A stretch of 64,000 nt of DNA from Cantharellus purpuraceus (Eukaryota; Basidiomycota; Agaricomycetes; Cantharellales; Hydnaceae). Position 1 is the first letter of the stretch. Each line of letters starts with the position of its first letter. Shown one piece after another: positions 24,293-36,751 of the stretch. A program made the translations under genes and the position numbers. Below the pieces are notes generated by a model that searched no databases, had not been told where the DNA came from, and was given only the letters and a program-made list of their open reading frames with translations. The stretch is from the NCBI GenBank assembly GCA_025174535.1, contig JALBUN010000016.1, positions 186,001 to 250,000 on the forward strand, written 5' to 3'.

Positions 24293-25768
24293 ATGGCGGA
24301 GAGTGAACTAGAGCCGGATACCGTGAGAGTGCCACGTAACTTTATTACTTTGCAATCGCCCCAAGGGCATCAGCGATGATCACAGCAGCTCTCGAGTGAG
24401 TATCATGCAATAATTGTTATGTGTCAGCGGCATAAACCCTTTGTAAGCCCAGGAATCAGGTAATCTGCCCATCAGGCTAGTGCAGATTTTCGTGCAGGTT
24501 TTGACCCCAAAATTGCACCAAACTAGGCCAGACGATCTTCCTGCGAAACCCCTGATCACCTCGCAAGACATAATCTTGCAGGTTTTTACTCATCGAAGTG
24601 TCTTTGCGCGACCAACCCATGTCTTTGAAGATGCCCCAGGAGATCCAGCGTGCTGTTATCTTTTTTGTTGTCTGTCAAGCAACACTCACCCAGGATTTGT
24701 AGTCCCGACAATGAAACGTCAGCTTCATGTGCCTCTAGGGAGATTCCTAGCGTGTTCTTACGTATCTTGCCATCAGGCTCGAACACCTGGGTGATTCTGT
24801 TATCGGGCTGTGTGTGACCGCTTTGATCAGGGAGATGTATCCATGCCTTCGCGTAGGGCCAGCAACTGTGAGTAAGTTTCATGTTTTGAAAGCCCCTCAC
24901 CTTAATGTTATTGTTTAGAAAATCCGCGCAATCGTAGTTGGTAATCCAACGTTAGCTATCATGTAGGCGATGGTTATATATTAGACAATAACTTGAATTA
25001 GTATGAACTGTCGTGGGTTATAGCTCGACATATTACAGATTACCCGAGTCTCTACGCCTGCATCCAGCACAGGCTATAACTCTACGAGCATCCACTAACA
25101 TTCAAGGTGCGTGACAACGTTACGAATTGCCGTGAATGTAATGCTTATTCATTCGTTCAAATTATTTATGCTCATTCGTAGCTGACGTTTTTGAGGTGAC
25201 AATTAACATTGACTAGCCATTTTCAAGCGACTAATGCCTGCCGGCGGAACCTTTGTAGTCTTATGTTGCAGGAGTATATGTCACCCAGGGTCTTGAGGTT
25301 GTGCAGCAATGGCTCTCGCTCCTTTTTCGACCGTATGTTACTCTTGCATATCGCAACATCCGCGCCGAATATGGCTTTCCTCCGGAGCCTTTACCAGTAT
25401 TCCCTGGGCCTGAAAATACGTCTTCACCACTGTCCACCGTCCAATACCAGGCGCTGCCTGCTAGTTATTCTTCAGCGCCGGCGGGTATGACAACGGGCCA
25501 TTTGAGCCTGTTTAACCAATACCTTCAGCAGAAGGGAAAATTTGTCGAGTGGGTTTGGACAGAGTCAGACGTTAGCAATGGGAAGGCGACACCTGTATGG
25601 GCAGTACGCGCGATGATCGATCAGGAGTGCGTGGGGAGAGGAAGAGCTACCACCAAGAAGGCAGCTAAGAACGAGGCGGCCACGCAAGCTCTACAATTTT
25701 TAGGCATACACGTAAGTCCTTCCATGCAATTTTGGAGTTGATAGACCCACGCAGACATGCCAGGCATA
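24293..25768 (+). CDS. Ribonuclease III with C-terminal dsRNA-binding domain
   Basis: Exons joined in phase: one ending 24649, then 24703-24717, 24777-24867, 24919-24962, 25039-25106, 25182-25195, 25259-25711 and 25754-25768. The RNase III domain shows ITSQDIILQVFTHRSVFA, PDNETLEHLGDSVIG (signature with the metal-binding Glu and Asp), LRVGPATKIRAIVVGNPTLA, LHPAQAITLRAS and ADVFESYVAG (second D-x-x-E pair). The dsRBD follows: LSLFNQYLQQKGKFVEW to RATTKKAAKNEAATQALQFL. It would cleave double-stranded RNA. The start is tentative: ATG 24293 opens a short frame with a GTGAGA donor, and the exon or exons between it and 24500 are unresolved. A short block before LPESLR also looks missing or lies in an unrecognised microexon between 24963 and 25038. 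Confidence 0.8.
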
Positions 25769-26583
25769 ATTTCGGAAGGAAAGGACCTCTCGCAATGTTT
25801 CTGCAGGCTTAGGCGCGGGTTTTGGAAAGATGGGGACATCTGGACTCGCGCCTAAATGTGCAGGGGCCTTGCTGAGTCGTACGGATTTTGTGGGACTCCT
25901 CAGGCTTGATGATGCTGAAGTAGAAATTACTCCGTTCTTGTTGGCACTATTTTGGATCACAATTCTTCAGTATGATGGTACTTGGAAATTATGGACAGCA
26001 ATTACATATACACCAACATCAACTTCCGAAACTTCGTGGTTCATTGAGGTGTTTTGCTCACGGTCAATGATCCCAGGCCTTTGCATCGCCTTGACATGGC
26101 AGCACTCTTCAATAGTTCACTTTGCATAATTTGCAAGTTGACCATTACTGTAGCAGCACTATCTCAGACCATGCAGAGGTCAAACGTTAGAAGACCGTAG
26201 GTATGTGTTCAAGCAGAGGCCCATCGAGGATCAATGATATTCGAGTCAAGATTTGACTGTTACATAGACTCCCAACTCATGAGAGACTCTCGTTTTGGCA
26301 ACTTACGCTCGATGGGCTGGTGTGATAACACCTCAGTGAGATAAGTATATATTGAACTGTTTACCTAGCGTGATAACTAATGCGGGTCAATACTAGTCTA
26401 ACACAAGGGAAGTGACTACATATCACCTCAGTGAGATTCCTTCACCGAGGTGGAGTAAAATTCTCTGTCCGCTTATATCCCTTGCCAAGCGACAGGCACT
26501 AAACGCACGGACTTTCTTTCGGGTTTACGCAAGGGCCGTATTTCCAACACTCGTCTCCATAGTTCGGAGCCGCAATCAAGAAA
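25769..26583. other. Intergenic stretch
   Basis: No gene, repeat or RNA gene recognised. The last 50 bp share a leader motif (ATAGTT..., GCAATCAA just before ATG) with the two downstream hydrolase copies. Confidence 0.4.
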
Positions 26584-28869
26584 ATGCTGCCCCATTCTAC
26601 CACATTGCTAGCCGTGGTGCTGTCTGTTCTTCAAACGCTCACATTGAGTGCTGGAGACCAGTCCGTCTTCAAGTTACAGAATGGACCCGATGACAGTAGA
26701 TATGCCCCCATCCTTGATGATGAGTTCGCCGCATGGCTCGAGGAAACGGGAAACCTTCGGGGAATGAAGGGCGTTGCGATCACCGTTACTCGTAAGAACA
26801 AAAATGACGACGGATGGACCACCGAAACCAAAGGCTTCGGGGTAGCCAACCGCTGGGGAACCCCAGGACGACGAGGCAAATTCCTCGAAGCAATGTTGCT
26901 CTCGGAAGCACATATTGACACGGGTTGTTAGACATTGTTTGCCATTGCGTCTAACTCAAAGCTCTTCACTGCACTTGGCATCGGCCTACTTACGGCAAAT
27001 GAAAGCATCCCCATAGATTGGGACACAAAGATCAAGGACATTCTCCCTAAATCTCTCTGGGCACTTCAAGATCCAATCGCTCAAGACCAAGCGGATCTTG
27101 TAGATATCCTCAGTCATAGAACTGGCCTGCCCAGGCATGATCTGAGTTACAGCCTAACCGATACTCCCGAAAGTGCCGTGAGTGGTAGTCACAATTCTCA
27201 GCTATACCCCCGCGATATGGATGTTAGTATTTTGTCAAGAGTTGACTGAACGCATTTATAGATCTCCAAGCTGCGCTATCTTCGGCCATCGGCCGAGTTC
27301 CGACAAACGTGAGTAATTCTAGGATACTGGCAGCACGATACACCAGGCACTGATCCTGGCACGCAGTCACCAGTACAATAATCGTGTGAAATTTCATATT
27401 CTTGACCATATGTTCTTGTTCATTCACTTACAGAAATGTTTGTCTTGAGTGCCTACATCATTTCGCACGCGACAGGAACTCCCTTCCATACATTTATAAC
27501 AGACAACATTATTTCGCCCCTTGGTCTAACCTGGACGACATACAACAGCTCTAAAGCTGAACAGTCAGGAAAGCTTGCCGATGGGTTCCTGGACACTAGC
27601 GTCATAAGGCATGGAGCGATAATAGGAAGCCACGGTTCAAGCCGATTCCTGGCTGGAACCAGATCAGTAGCGACGATCTAAATGCAGGACCAGGCGGCGT
27701 AATATCCAATGCTAAAGAGTTGGCACGTACACTCAACTACACATCTCTTAGGATTTCACGTAATCTTAATATGTTGTACTCCAGGCGACATGGTTGCAGG
27801 CGCTCCTATTATCTGGAAGGTCGCCGGCTACAAATGATACAGTTATTCCTCCCTCTGTTGTTGACAGGGTAACGGATGGGGTAACAATCAGCGTTCCTCG
27901 AGCTCCAGAGCCTGAACTTAGCCCTCAAGTCTATGGAATGGGTCAGAGAAGATATACATACCAGGGTCACGAGGTTTGTGGTCACGCCGAGATATACCCA
28001 ATCCATACTGCTGACACCTGGCGTTGTATGCTGTGTTGGACTGGTTCCCGTATCATCTAGTTCATCGAGCACTCTGGCGCAACGATTGGACATTTTTCAG
28101 TAGTGACTCGCTCAGCGCATGACGGTCTCGGGATTGCTGTACTCATCAACTCTATGTATGACCCCGCGTTTTTGGATATAATCAAATGGAGACTCATGGA
28201 CAAATCCTTGGGACTCAAACAAATAGATTGGAATACACGGTGAGCCTCTGTAAGGTAGCAGAAATTGTTGGTCTGTTGGGCTGATTGTCACAATCCAGGT
28301 ATCCCAAACAGGAAGAAATTGGTCACCAACACAATGCCACGGCACGCTTTCCACTAGCGCATCTTGCAGATGAGCTTCCATCAACGTTACCTCACCATGA
28401 ACTGGCTGGTGTATATTTCAACCCTGCATACAGGACACTTACCCTATGTCCTTATCCTCCGTCTAAGCTATTTGAGCCGCCACTCAGAGAATGTGATGGT
28501 ATCATCTCCGAAGCACTCCAAGCGCTATTGAATCAATCTGCTCCAGCTCTACTTGCAGCTTGGCCCAAAGAATGGTCCACGCATGTGTTCCTTTTTCAAG
28601 TTTCTGGCAACAAATTTGACGTTACGACTGTACTGACGTTCCCCGCACCATTCCCTGACGCACCGAGAAGCGATGATGATAGCCATCCTTTTGCGGTGCC
28701 GGCCGGAAGAGCTTCCGCAGAGTTCGTCTTTGGTACGCGTGCAGGGGAAGACACGAAATATGTAGAAGGTATAGCATTGAGGGGGTTGTGGGGCGCTGGA
28801 TTTGATGTCAAAGAACCAAAGGGGGACGGTAGGGAAGGGGCAGAGGTCTGGTTTGACCGAGTGGTTTGA
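26584..28869 (+). pseudogene. Beta-lactamase-like serine hydrolase, copy A, broken
   Basis: All eight exons of the intact copies can be aligned: 26584-26875, 26932-27177, 27262-27308, 27367-27383, 27434-27722, 27785-27973, 28061-28239 and 28299-28869. Exon 1 is 2 nt short near 26866 (GTPVDDE in the sisters) and its donor is GC instead of GT. Exon 5 is 289 nt instead of 290, with the frame break near 27600. The two shifts do not rescue each other. The catalytic motifs SNSK, YNN and HSG remain readable in their own frames. It is either a recent pseudogene or carries two assembly errors. Confidence 0.8.
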
Positions 28870-29668
28870 TATCACCAGTAGGGAGAACACGTCTTTTGAT
28901 CCAATGATGCAAGGTTACTATAAGATTTGAAATGTATGCTGGTGTTAAGAAATGTTGCATGCGGTCTTGCACAGGTGGAGCCGCTGGAGAGACAACCATT
29001 GAAGGCATAGAACGGCTCTGGCCGTGATACCCTTTTCCCGAATTCAATTACTAAACTCAGGGAAACATGTCACTAGCTGGAGGCTGCGTAACGTGAACGC
29101 AAGAACTATCAGAACAGAAAATATTTAGAAAAAGGCCGGTGAGGAAAACTGACTGAAATACTTGTTACCAGGAAATTTGATGGAACTAAGCATTTCATGG
29201 TGACTTTTCGTGGAAATAAACCAACCATGAGATTCTTAGGTTTTTTTTTGTCTTGCTGTGCATATCACCATAAAATTCTTGGTTTATGGAAGCCCATTTA
29301 CTTGAGCGCGACTGGTGGTGCACGTCCAAACAAAGACGTGAAATAATGGGGCCACATGTTTAGGGAGGTGAAAAGAAAAGGCTACCTATGATGGAGTTCC
29401 CCGGCCTGATGAAGTCTGTGTTAGGAAGAGCATTCACTCAACGTCAGTATTTGTAATTGTAGTTTAGTCGGAGCAGAGATACGGAATAAGAGTTTTACAA
29501 GTTGTCTCATAACCACCACCTTGCCTATAGCCTCTGACAATAGTCTGATGCCAAGTGACTACTCAGAGGCGTTTGTGGCTTCACGTTGTACACGCATCAT
29601 AAGCACCTTGCTAATTATGTAAGCAGTAAATGATTGAGTCTATCCATAGTTGAACGGCAATCAAAGAG
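28870..29668. other. Intergenic stretch within the tandem array
   Basis: No gene recognised. It separates copies A and B and should contain the promoter of copy B; the last 35 bp resemble the leader of the other copies. Confidence 0.4.
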
Positions 29669-31916
29669 ATGCTGCTCCCTTCCACCACCTTTCTAACCTT
29701 GATCCTACATGTCCTACACACTCTCGCCTTGAATGCTGAAGGCCAGTCCGTGTTCAAGTCACAGAACGAAAAGACTTTTGGTAGTGATTACCCCCCTGTT
29801 CTTGATGACGAATTTGCTGTATGGCTGAAGGAGACCGGGATGGCTCGAGGAATGATGGGCGTTGCGATCTCTGTGACACGTAAAAGAACAGGTTGTGACG
29901 GATGGATCACCGAAACCAAAGGCTTTGGGGTGGCCGACCGCTGGGGAACCCCAGTAGACGACGAGGTGAATCGTTTTGAGACCAAGGCCTTGATTTCGCA
30001 AATGGCACATTCATGTAATTTGCAGACATTGTTCTCCATTGCATCGAACTCGAAGCTCTTCACTGCACTTGGTATCGGCTTACTCACGGTAAATGAAAGC
30101 ATCCCCATAGATTGGGACACAAAGATCAAGGACATTCTCCCTAAATCTCTCTGGGCACTTCAAGATCCAATCGCTCAAGACCAAGCGGATCTCGTAGATA
30201 TCCTCAGTCATAGAACTAGCCTGCCCCGGCATGATCTGAGTTACAGCCTAACCGATACTCCCGAAAATACCGTGAGTGGCAGCCACAACTTATCTACACC
30301 CCCGTAATGTGGATGTCTTTTAGAGAAATAACCAAACGTTCTAATAGATATCCAAGCTGCGACCATCGGCTGAATTCCGACAAACGTGAGTGATTGTAAG
30401 ATACTGGCAGCACGATACACTAGGCACTGATACTAATATTCAGTATGCAATACAACAATAGTACTTGTTGCTGATCTGTTATCATGCACTTTCTAACCTC
30501 CTCACAGTGATGTATACTTTGGGTGCTCATATCATCTCGCATGTGACAGGAACACCCTTTCAAACATATATGGTTCATAACATTATATCCCTTCTCGGTC
30601 TAAATTCGACAACATACAACCGTTATAAAGCCGAACAGGGGAGACTTGCTGATGGGTTTGTGGACACTGGGGGAGCCCAAGGGGCACGAACAAGGGATAG
30701 GAAAATAAGGTTCAAACCTATCGCTTCTCGTAACACAATAGGTGGTGACGACATAGTTGCTGGACCGGGCGGCATCATTTCGAATGCCAAAGATACGGCA
30801 CGTGTCTTGAACCACCTCTTGTTTGCGAACTCACTCAGTCTGGAGGCATTCTACTTCTGCAGGTGACGTGGTTGCAGGCGCTCCTTCTATTGGGGAGGTC
30901 TCCGGTTACAAATGACTCCGTTATTCCACCTTCTGTTGTTGAAAGAGTAACGAATGGAGTGTCAGTTTTTGTACCTCGAGCTCGAGAACCTGAAATTAGC
31001 CCTCTCGTCTATGGAATGGGTCAGATAAGATACACATATCAGGGTCATGAGGTTTGTAGTCACGCCAACGTCTTTCAGCGTACTATTTACATATGGTTAT
31101 TCTCCATTTCATGTTCTACACGGATCTCGGTTCATCTAGTTCATTGAACATAGCGGTAACACGATTGGACATTACTCAATTGTTACTCGCTCGTCGCATG
31201 ACGGTCTCGGAATTTCTGTGCCCACCAACTCGATGGCCGATCCGGCATTTCTAGAACTGATTAAGTGGAGAGTCATTGAGAAGTCGCTGGGACTAAAGCA
31301 TATTGACTGGAATGCACGGTAGGCCTATATATATCGCAGGTCTTTGCTGAGCTGGTGTAGGTATCCCATACAGGAGGAACTCAGCAATGCCACCGAAGGC
31401 TATCCACGTCCTTCAGATGGAACTCCAACAACGCTACCTCACCATGAACTGGCTGGTGTATATTTCAACCCTGCATACGGGACACTTACTCTATGTCCTT
31501 ACCCTCCGTCCAAGCCATTTGAACCAACACGCAGAGAATGCGATGGTGTTGTCTCAGAAGCACTTCAGCCGCTATTGAACCAATCTACACCCACACTGCT
31601 TGCAGCCTGGTCCAAACCATTGTCCACGCATGTGCTGCTTTACCATGTCTCTGGCGACATATTTGACGTCACAACGGTATTGACGTTCCCCGCACCATTC
31701 CCTGACGCATCGAGAAGCGACGATGATAGCCATCCTTTTGCGGTGCCAGCTAGAAGAGCTTCCGCAGATATCGTCTTTGGTACGCGTGCAGGGGAAGACA
31801 CGAAGTATGTAGAAGGTATGGCATTGGGGGGATTGTGGGGTGCTGGATTTGATGCCAAAGAGTCAAAGGGGGGCGGTAGGGAAGGAGCGGAAGTCTGGTT
31901 TGACCGAGTGGCCTGA
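29669..31916 (+). CDS. Secreted beta-lactamase-like (class C/S12) serine hydrolase, copy B
   Basis: Eight exons in phase: 29669-29965, 30026-30271, 30348-30385, 30444-30460, 30508-30797, 30863-31051, 31140-31318 and 31361-31916; 603 residues. A signal peptide (MLLPSTTFLTLILHVLHTLA) starts it. Motifs of the penicillin-binding/class C fold are present: SxxK as SNSK (106-109), YxN as YNN (197-199) and HxG as HSG (363-365). The family covers esterases, peptidases and LACTB-like proteins, so the substrate is unknown and true beta-lactam hydrolysis is unlikely. The intron after exon 5 has a GC donor (GCACGT). Exon 3 lacks three codons present in A and C. The first intron is a multiple of three without a stop, so retention would keep the frame. 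Confidence 0.83.
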
Positions 31917-32393
31917 AGTTCAACAAGAATTCACTTATTTCACTCCCATCATGCTGTCGCAAGCTGCCACCCCAGATATCCATCTCTGAGATCTCTGCAG
32001 ATCACGAGTCTCGCATCTTAAACGACATTTATAGTGTCGACTTCGTCATTCATTCCCCCTGCAAGTGCCCATATCGTGAGCTCTTCTCATCAGTCTTATC
32101 ACGTGGCTTTGCTGCTTACACGATCCCCTGATTGAGGCAAAGGCAAGGAACCTATACAAGCTCCGAATTATGATGACAGTCGATACCAGTTCACAAATTC
32201 GAGGTGGTCCTGTGCAAATTTGTCGAAGATTGTATTTTCTGCCATGGACACGCGCGAGGAACAGGGCATAGGATGGGATGGTTTACTGTAACAGGCTAAC
32301 AGCGCCATGGTCATTTCCTGATGTTATAGTACTCCATTTCGAGCTCCGATGATTGACCTAATCACTCCGTAGTTGCACCGCAGTCAAAAAGAA
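31917..32393. other. Intergenic stretch within the tandem array
   Basis: No gene recognised between copies B and C; it presumably contains the promoter of copy C. Confidence 0.4.
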
Positions 32394-34615
32394 ATGTTGC
32401 CCTCCTCCACCACTTTGCTGATTTTAGTACTGTCTGTGTTGAAGACTCTCGCTCTGGGGGCAAGGGACCAGTTTGTCGTGCAGAAAGATAGTGACCACTC
32501 TCCTGAAGTTGTCCTTGATGAAGAATTCTCTGCGTGGCTCGAAGAAACGGGGAATATCCGAGGGATGAAAGGCGTGGCAATCGCCGTGACGCGTAAGAAC
32601 AAAGATGGTGACGGATGGACTACCGAAACCAAAGGCTTTGGGGTGGCCGACCGCTGGGGAGCCCCAGTAGACGACGAGGTAAATTCATCTGGATTCAAAA
32701 ACGAATTCTGACCGCGTTCTATAGACCTTGTTTGCTATTGGATCCAACTCGAAACTTTTCACGGCGCTCGGTATTGGCCTGCTCACAACCAATGACAGCA
32801 TCCCAATAGATTGGGATACAAAGATCAAGGATATTCTCCCTAAATCTCTCTGGGCTCTTCAGGACCCAATTGCCCAGGACCATGCGGATCTTGTAGACAT
32901 TCTCAGTCACAGGACCGGCTTGCCTCGGCATGACCTGAGCTACAGCCTAACTGATACTCAACAGAGTGCTGTGAGCAAACATCTTATCATTGAAGTTTAA
33001 AGTAATAGGCTACTCTTATAGGTAGCAAAGCTGCGGTATTTGCGACCATCTTCTGAGTTTCGACAAACGTGAGTCATATAGCACCTTTGCGAACACAGTA
33101 CATCAAGGGCTAATCTTGGCGTACAGGTCCCAATACAACAATCGTGAGACGATTTTCCAATGATTCCTGCAAATATTTGCTCACTTCTCGCAGACATGTA
33201 TATCGTGGGTGCCCAAATTATCTCGCACGTGACCGGAACACCCTTTCAGACATATATAACTCACAATATCATATCTCCTCTTGGTCTAAATTGGACGACA
33301 TACGACGTCTCCGAAGCGGAACAGTCCGGGAAACTTGCCGAAGGGTTTTTGGACATCGGTGGAGTGCAATCGCGGAGCGCAGATGGGAAGATACAGTTCA
33401 AACCTATTCCTTTCTGGAGTAAGAAAGGTGGTAAAGATTTAATTGCGGGGGCAGGAGGAGTTATTTCTAATGCCAAGGACATGGTACGTGTTCCACGTTT
33501 GAGACCTAATCTATCTTGATGCATTCCGCTTTCCTCAGGCAATATGGTTGCAGGCGCTCCTTTTAACAGGAAGGTCTCCTATTACAAACGACCCCGTTAT
33601 TCCTCCTTCTGTTGTTGAAAGAGTAACGGATGGCGTATCCGCCTTCGGATCTCGAGCCCCGGCACCTGAACTTAGTCCTTACGTCTATGGAATGGGCCAA
33701 GTAAGATACACATACCAGGGTCATGAGGTTTGTGGTCACGCCAACATCTGTCGGAGTCCACACTATTTACATATGGCGTTCTGAATTTCATATTGCACAC
33801 AACGCTCGGACCATCTAGTTCATTGAGCATAACGGCGGAACGATTGGACATTACTCAGTTGTCACTCGCTCGGCCCACGACGGGCTCGGGATTTCTGTAC
33901 TCATCAACTCGATGGCCGATCCGGAATTTCTGGAGCTGATTAAGTGGAGAGTCATTGAGAAGTCGCTGGGACTAAAACATATTGATTGGAATGCACGGTG
34001 AGCCTATATATAAAGTTGCAGGTCTTTGTTGAACTGCTGTCAACATTTAGGTATCCCACACGAGAAGAACTCCGTGAGCGACGCAATGCTACCGAAGGCT
34101 ATCTACGTCCTTCAGATGGAACTCCAACAACGCTACCTCACCACGAACTGGCTGGTGTATATTTCAACCCTGCATACGGAACACTTACTCTATGCCCTTA
34201 CCCTCCGTCCAAGCCATTTGAACCAACACGCAGAGAATGTGATGGTATTGTCTCAGAAGCACTTCAGCCGCTATTGAACCAGTCTGCACCTGCGCTGCTT
34301 GCAGCCTGGTCCAAAGTTTGGTCCACACATGTCCTTCTCTACCATGTTTCTGGTAACAAATTTGACGTCACAGCGGTATTGACGTTCCCCGCACCATTCC
34401 CTGACGCACCGAGAAGCGACGATGATAGCCATCCTTTTGCGGTGCCGGCCGGAAGAGCTTCCGCAGAGTTCGTCTTTGGTACGCGTGCAGGGGATGACAG
34501 GAAGCATGTAGAAGGCATAGCATGCAGAGGTGCATGGGGCGCTGGATTTGATGTCAAAGAGCCAAAGGGGGACGGTAGGGAAGGGGCAGAAGTCTGGTTT
34601 GACCGAGTGGCTTGA
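32394..34615 (+). CDS. Secreted beta-lactamase-like (class C/S12) serine hydrolase, copy C
   Basis: Eight exons in phase: 32394-32678, 32725-32970, 33022-33068, 33127-33143, 33194-33483, 33539-33727, 33819-33997 and 34051-34615; 605 residues, all introns GT-AG. It has a signal peptide (MLPSSTTLLILVLSVLKTLA), SxxK as SNSK (102-105), YNN (196-198) and HNG (362-364). The C-terminal third (LPHHELAGVYFNPAYGTL and on) is a beta-rich extension typical of these fungal proteins. It is the third copy of a head-to-tail array with start codons about 2.7-3.1 kb apart, and the only copy in which every splice donor is canonical. The role is extracellular hydrolysis of an unknown ester or amide. Confidence 0.85.
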
Positions 34616-35417
34616 CGTTCGGAGGGACAGGAAGTACTTGTTTGTCAGCGGCGTGTACACAGAAGAGGTCGATATCCCCTTGCAGATACTTTCTTGGGTT
34701 ACAGTAACATGGCGTGGGTGTTGTAGCAGAGATGATAAGCAGACGTCAATCAAGCCGTTCCCAATGATGATTAAACGTCTGGCACAATGATTGATTTTCT
34801 GAAGATCCTCCCAACCAACCTTACACGTCATGTAAATTTGGTGAGCCGCTCATGTATCATGGCTTCCCATGTCAGTAGCCATCGGCAAGTTGTGTGTATC
34901 TGTCAAGCGCTTGCATCGCTTAAATGATGCTGTACGGTGGCAACCTGCGGGTCCTGTTCGTTCACGTCTCAGGCTTCACACACGATGCGCTCGTACGCGT
35001 CGTTTTGAGCAATGGCATCTCTGAGATATCATCCAATCTTCCTCCTCTAGAGTAGAAGATCATTAGAGAGAGTTACTTCTTGACCAGTGCCATTCAGTCA
35101 CTGTAACCACGACTGTTGCGACTGATCTGGCATCACGAACCCCGCCGAGCCAACACCTCGACTCTCACATAATCATACTACGCATCAGAAGCTGTCGTCT
35201 TTCCTCTCAGAGCCACTCTCGCTTCAGCTTGTACACTTCCCTCCGCTCTTTCGACCCCACACTCTTTTTCGTTCAACACTTTGGCTCCTTGAGTATCGAC
35301 CATTACTTTCGACGCCGGCGGGAATATCGAGCAGGTGCTAACAATCCTGAACAGGGGTGAGTTCATCAGTTAGTCTGAGTTTCTGCCTCGTCAGCTTGTG
35401 GTCCCAGCAGGAACGCA
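34616..35417. other. Intergenic stretch
   Basis: No confident gene. A plus-strand frame without a stop runs from about 35070 to 35350, just upstream of the membrane-protein gene, and could be 5' UTR or a missed first exon. Confidence 0.3.
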
Positions 35418-36751
35418 ATGCACCCGCGACTGATACACCGTCGGTCGACCGCTCCAGCTTTCGACGTCATAAGTGCTAGCACCGTCGTCAGCGCGAGTTT
35501 TGCAGATGCCAGCCCAAGCGGCGCCATTACTTTCACCTTTAGTAATGCTTCATCTCTCACCTTTGATACAGGTCTTGGTGCACCGACTCCCGTGTTTCCA
35601 TTGACGGGGGACTCGACGAGTCTTTCTGACGCATCACCTGAGACTGTTGTTGTAACCGTTTCGGCCACTTCGCCTTTGCCCACTTCTTCTACTATACCCC
35701 AGTCTTCATCAGCCCCACTAAGTCCCACAAGTCTGGCTACTTCAACTGTGTACCAATCTACAGAAACAATCACTATGACAACACAACTTCCACAGCGCAA
35801 CCAGTCCCCCCTATCCTCCTCAACACCTGCATCTCTGGCACTCACGTCTAGGGATGGGATCGTCATCCTAACATTAGCCGTCGTGGCCGGGATCCTGACT
35901 ATCCTCTGTGCTTACGTCATCTGGCGACGTTGCAGACGACGCGACCAGCAGGAAGCCCTGGAATATCAAGTAGACCCCATCTCATTCCATCAAAGCAATG
36001 GAAAGACCGACTCGTTCATTCCCCCCACAAATTTGCACCTCGAAGCCCTCTCACCCTTGGAATTCAAAAACAGAGTATGGGAACGTGACACTCCGAGTTA
36101 CATGATCGGCCGTGATAGTGCACCTAGTTCAGCGATCTCCCCCACACGAAACACTGGTGGGTCTTCCAAATCTCGTCTGTGTTCCTATGGCTCAATACCC
36201 GATTTTCCTTAGCCCGCTTTTCACCTACTCCGGACGCTTTTGATTCACGTTGGCCGGGCCGGCTCGTTCCACTCATCCCATCAGAGCGGGTGTCTAGTCA
36301 GGCTGTGAATAGCCCGCAAGCTGTTGGCGTATCCGGTGACCCATCAATGCGGAGTGACATTGGCTCAGGGTTACAGGCGGCTTCCACCACTACCTCTAAT
36401 CTTCACCTAGCAAGGCTGGACAGCGGCAACGCCCCCAGCGGTTCTATCCCCCTTATGGCAACAGATGCCGTACAGGAAAAAAGGGAGCTTGAGAGGAGGA
36501 TACGTCTGCAGGAGGCCAATGCTGATGGAGAAATGTGGGACGAACCTCCGCCAGAAAGCGAGAAGGCAGAGAGCATGAAAGATGGTCCACCTGCGTACTC
36601 GCCGGGCTCGAAAAGTCTCACACACACAATACCCCCGTTACCTCTAAACGATGACCGTCCCTTACCGGATTCCCCTACCATGGGCAACTGGAGAAATAGC
36701 ACCGACCCAAGCCGAAGACGCTTCTCTGCGTTCCGAATATCACTACACTGA
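35418..36751 (+). CDS. Single-pass membrane protein, Ser/Thr-rich ectodomain
   Basis: Two exons, 35418-36156 and 36213-36751, joined in phase through a 56-nt intron, give 425 residues. The first 150 residues are Ser/Thr/Pro-rich, like an O-glycosylated ectodomain. One membrane segment, IVILTLAVVAGILTILCAYV, is followed by the stop-transfer sequence WRRCRRR. The cytoplasmic part is disordered, with PPAYSPGSK and a proline-rich tail. No signal peptide is visible at the predicted start, so a short upstream exon carrying one may be missing. The layout resembles fungal Mid2/Wsc-like sensors, but no sequence motif proves that. Function unknown. Confidence 0.7.

Noticed and set aside
25301..25741. 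A stand-alone dsRNA-binding protein starting within this frame
   Set aside because: Upstream exons supply an RNase III domain in phase, so this is the last large exon of a longer gene.
29966..30025. Continuous coding through the first intron of hydrolase copy B
   Set aside because: The 60-nt segment has GT-AG borders and is absent from the family alignment; copies A and C have clear introns at the same place.
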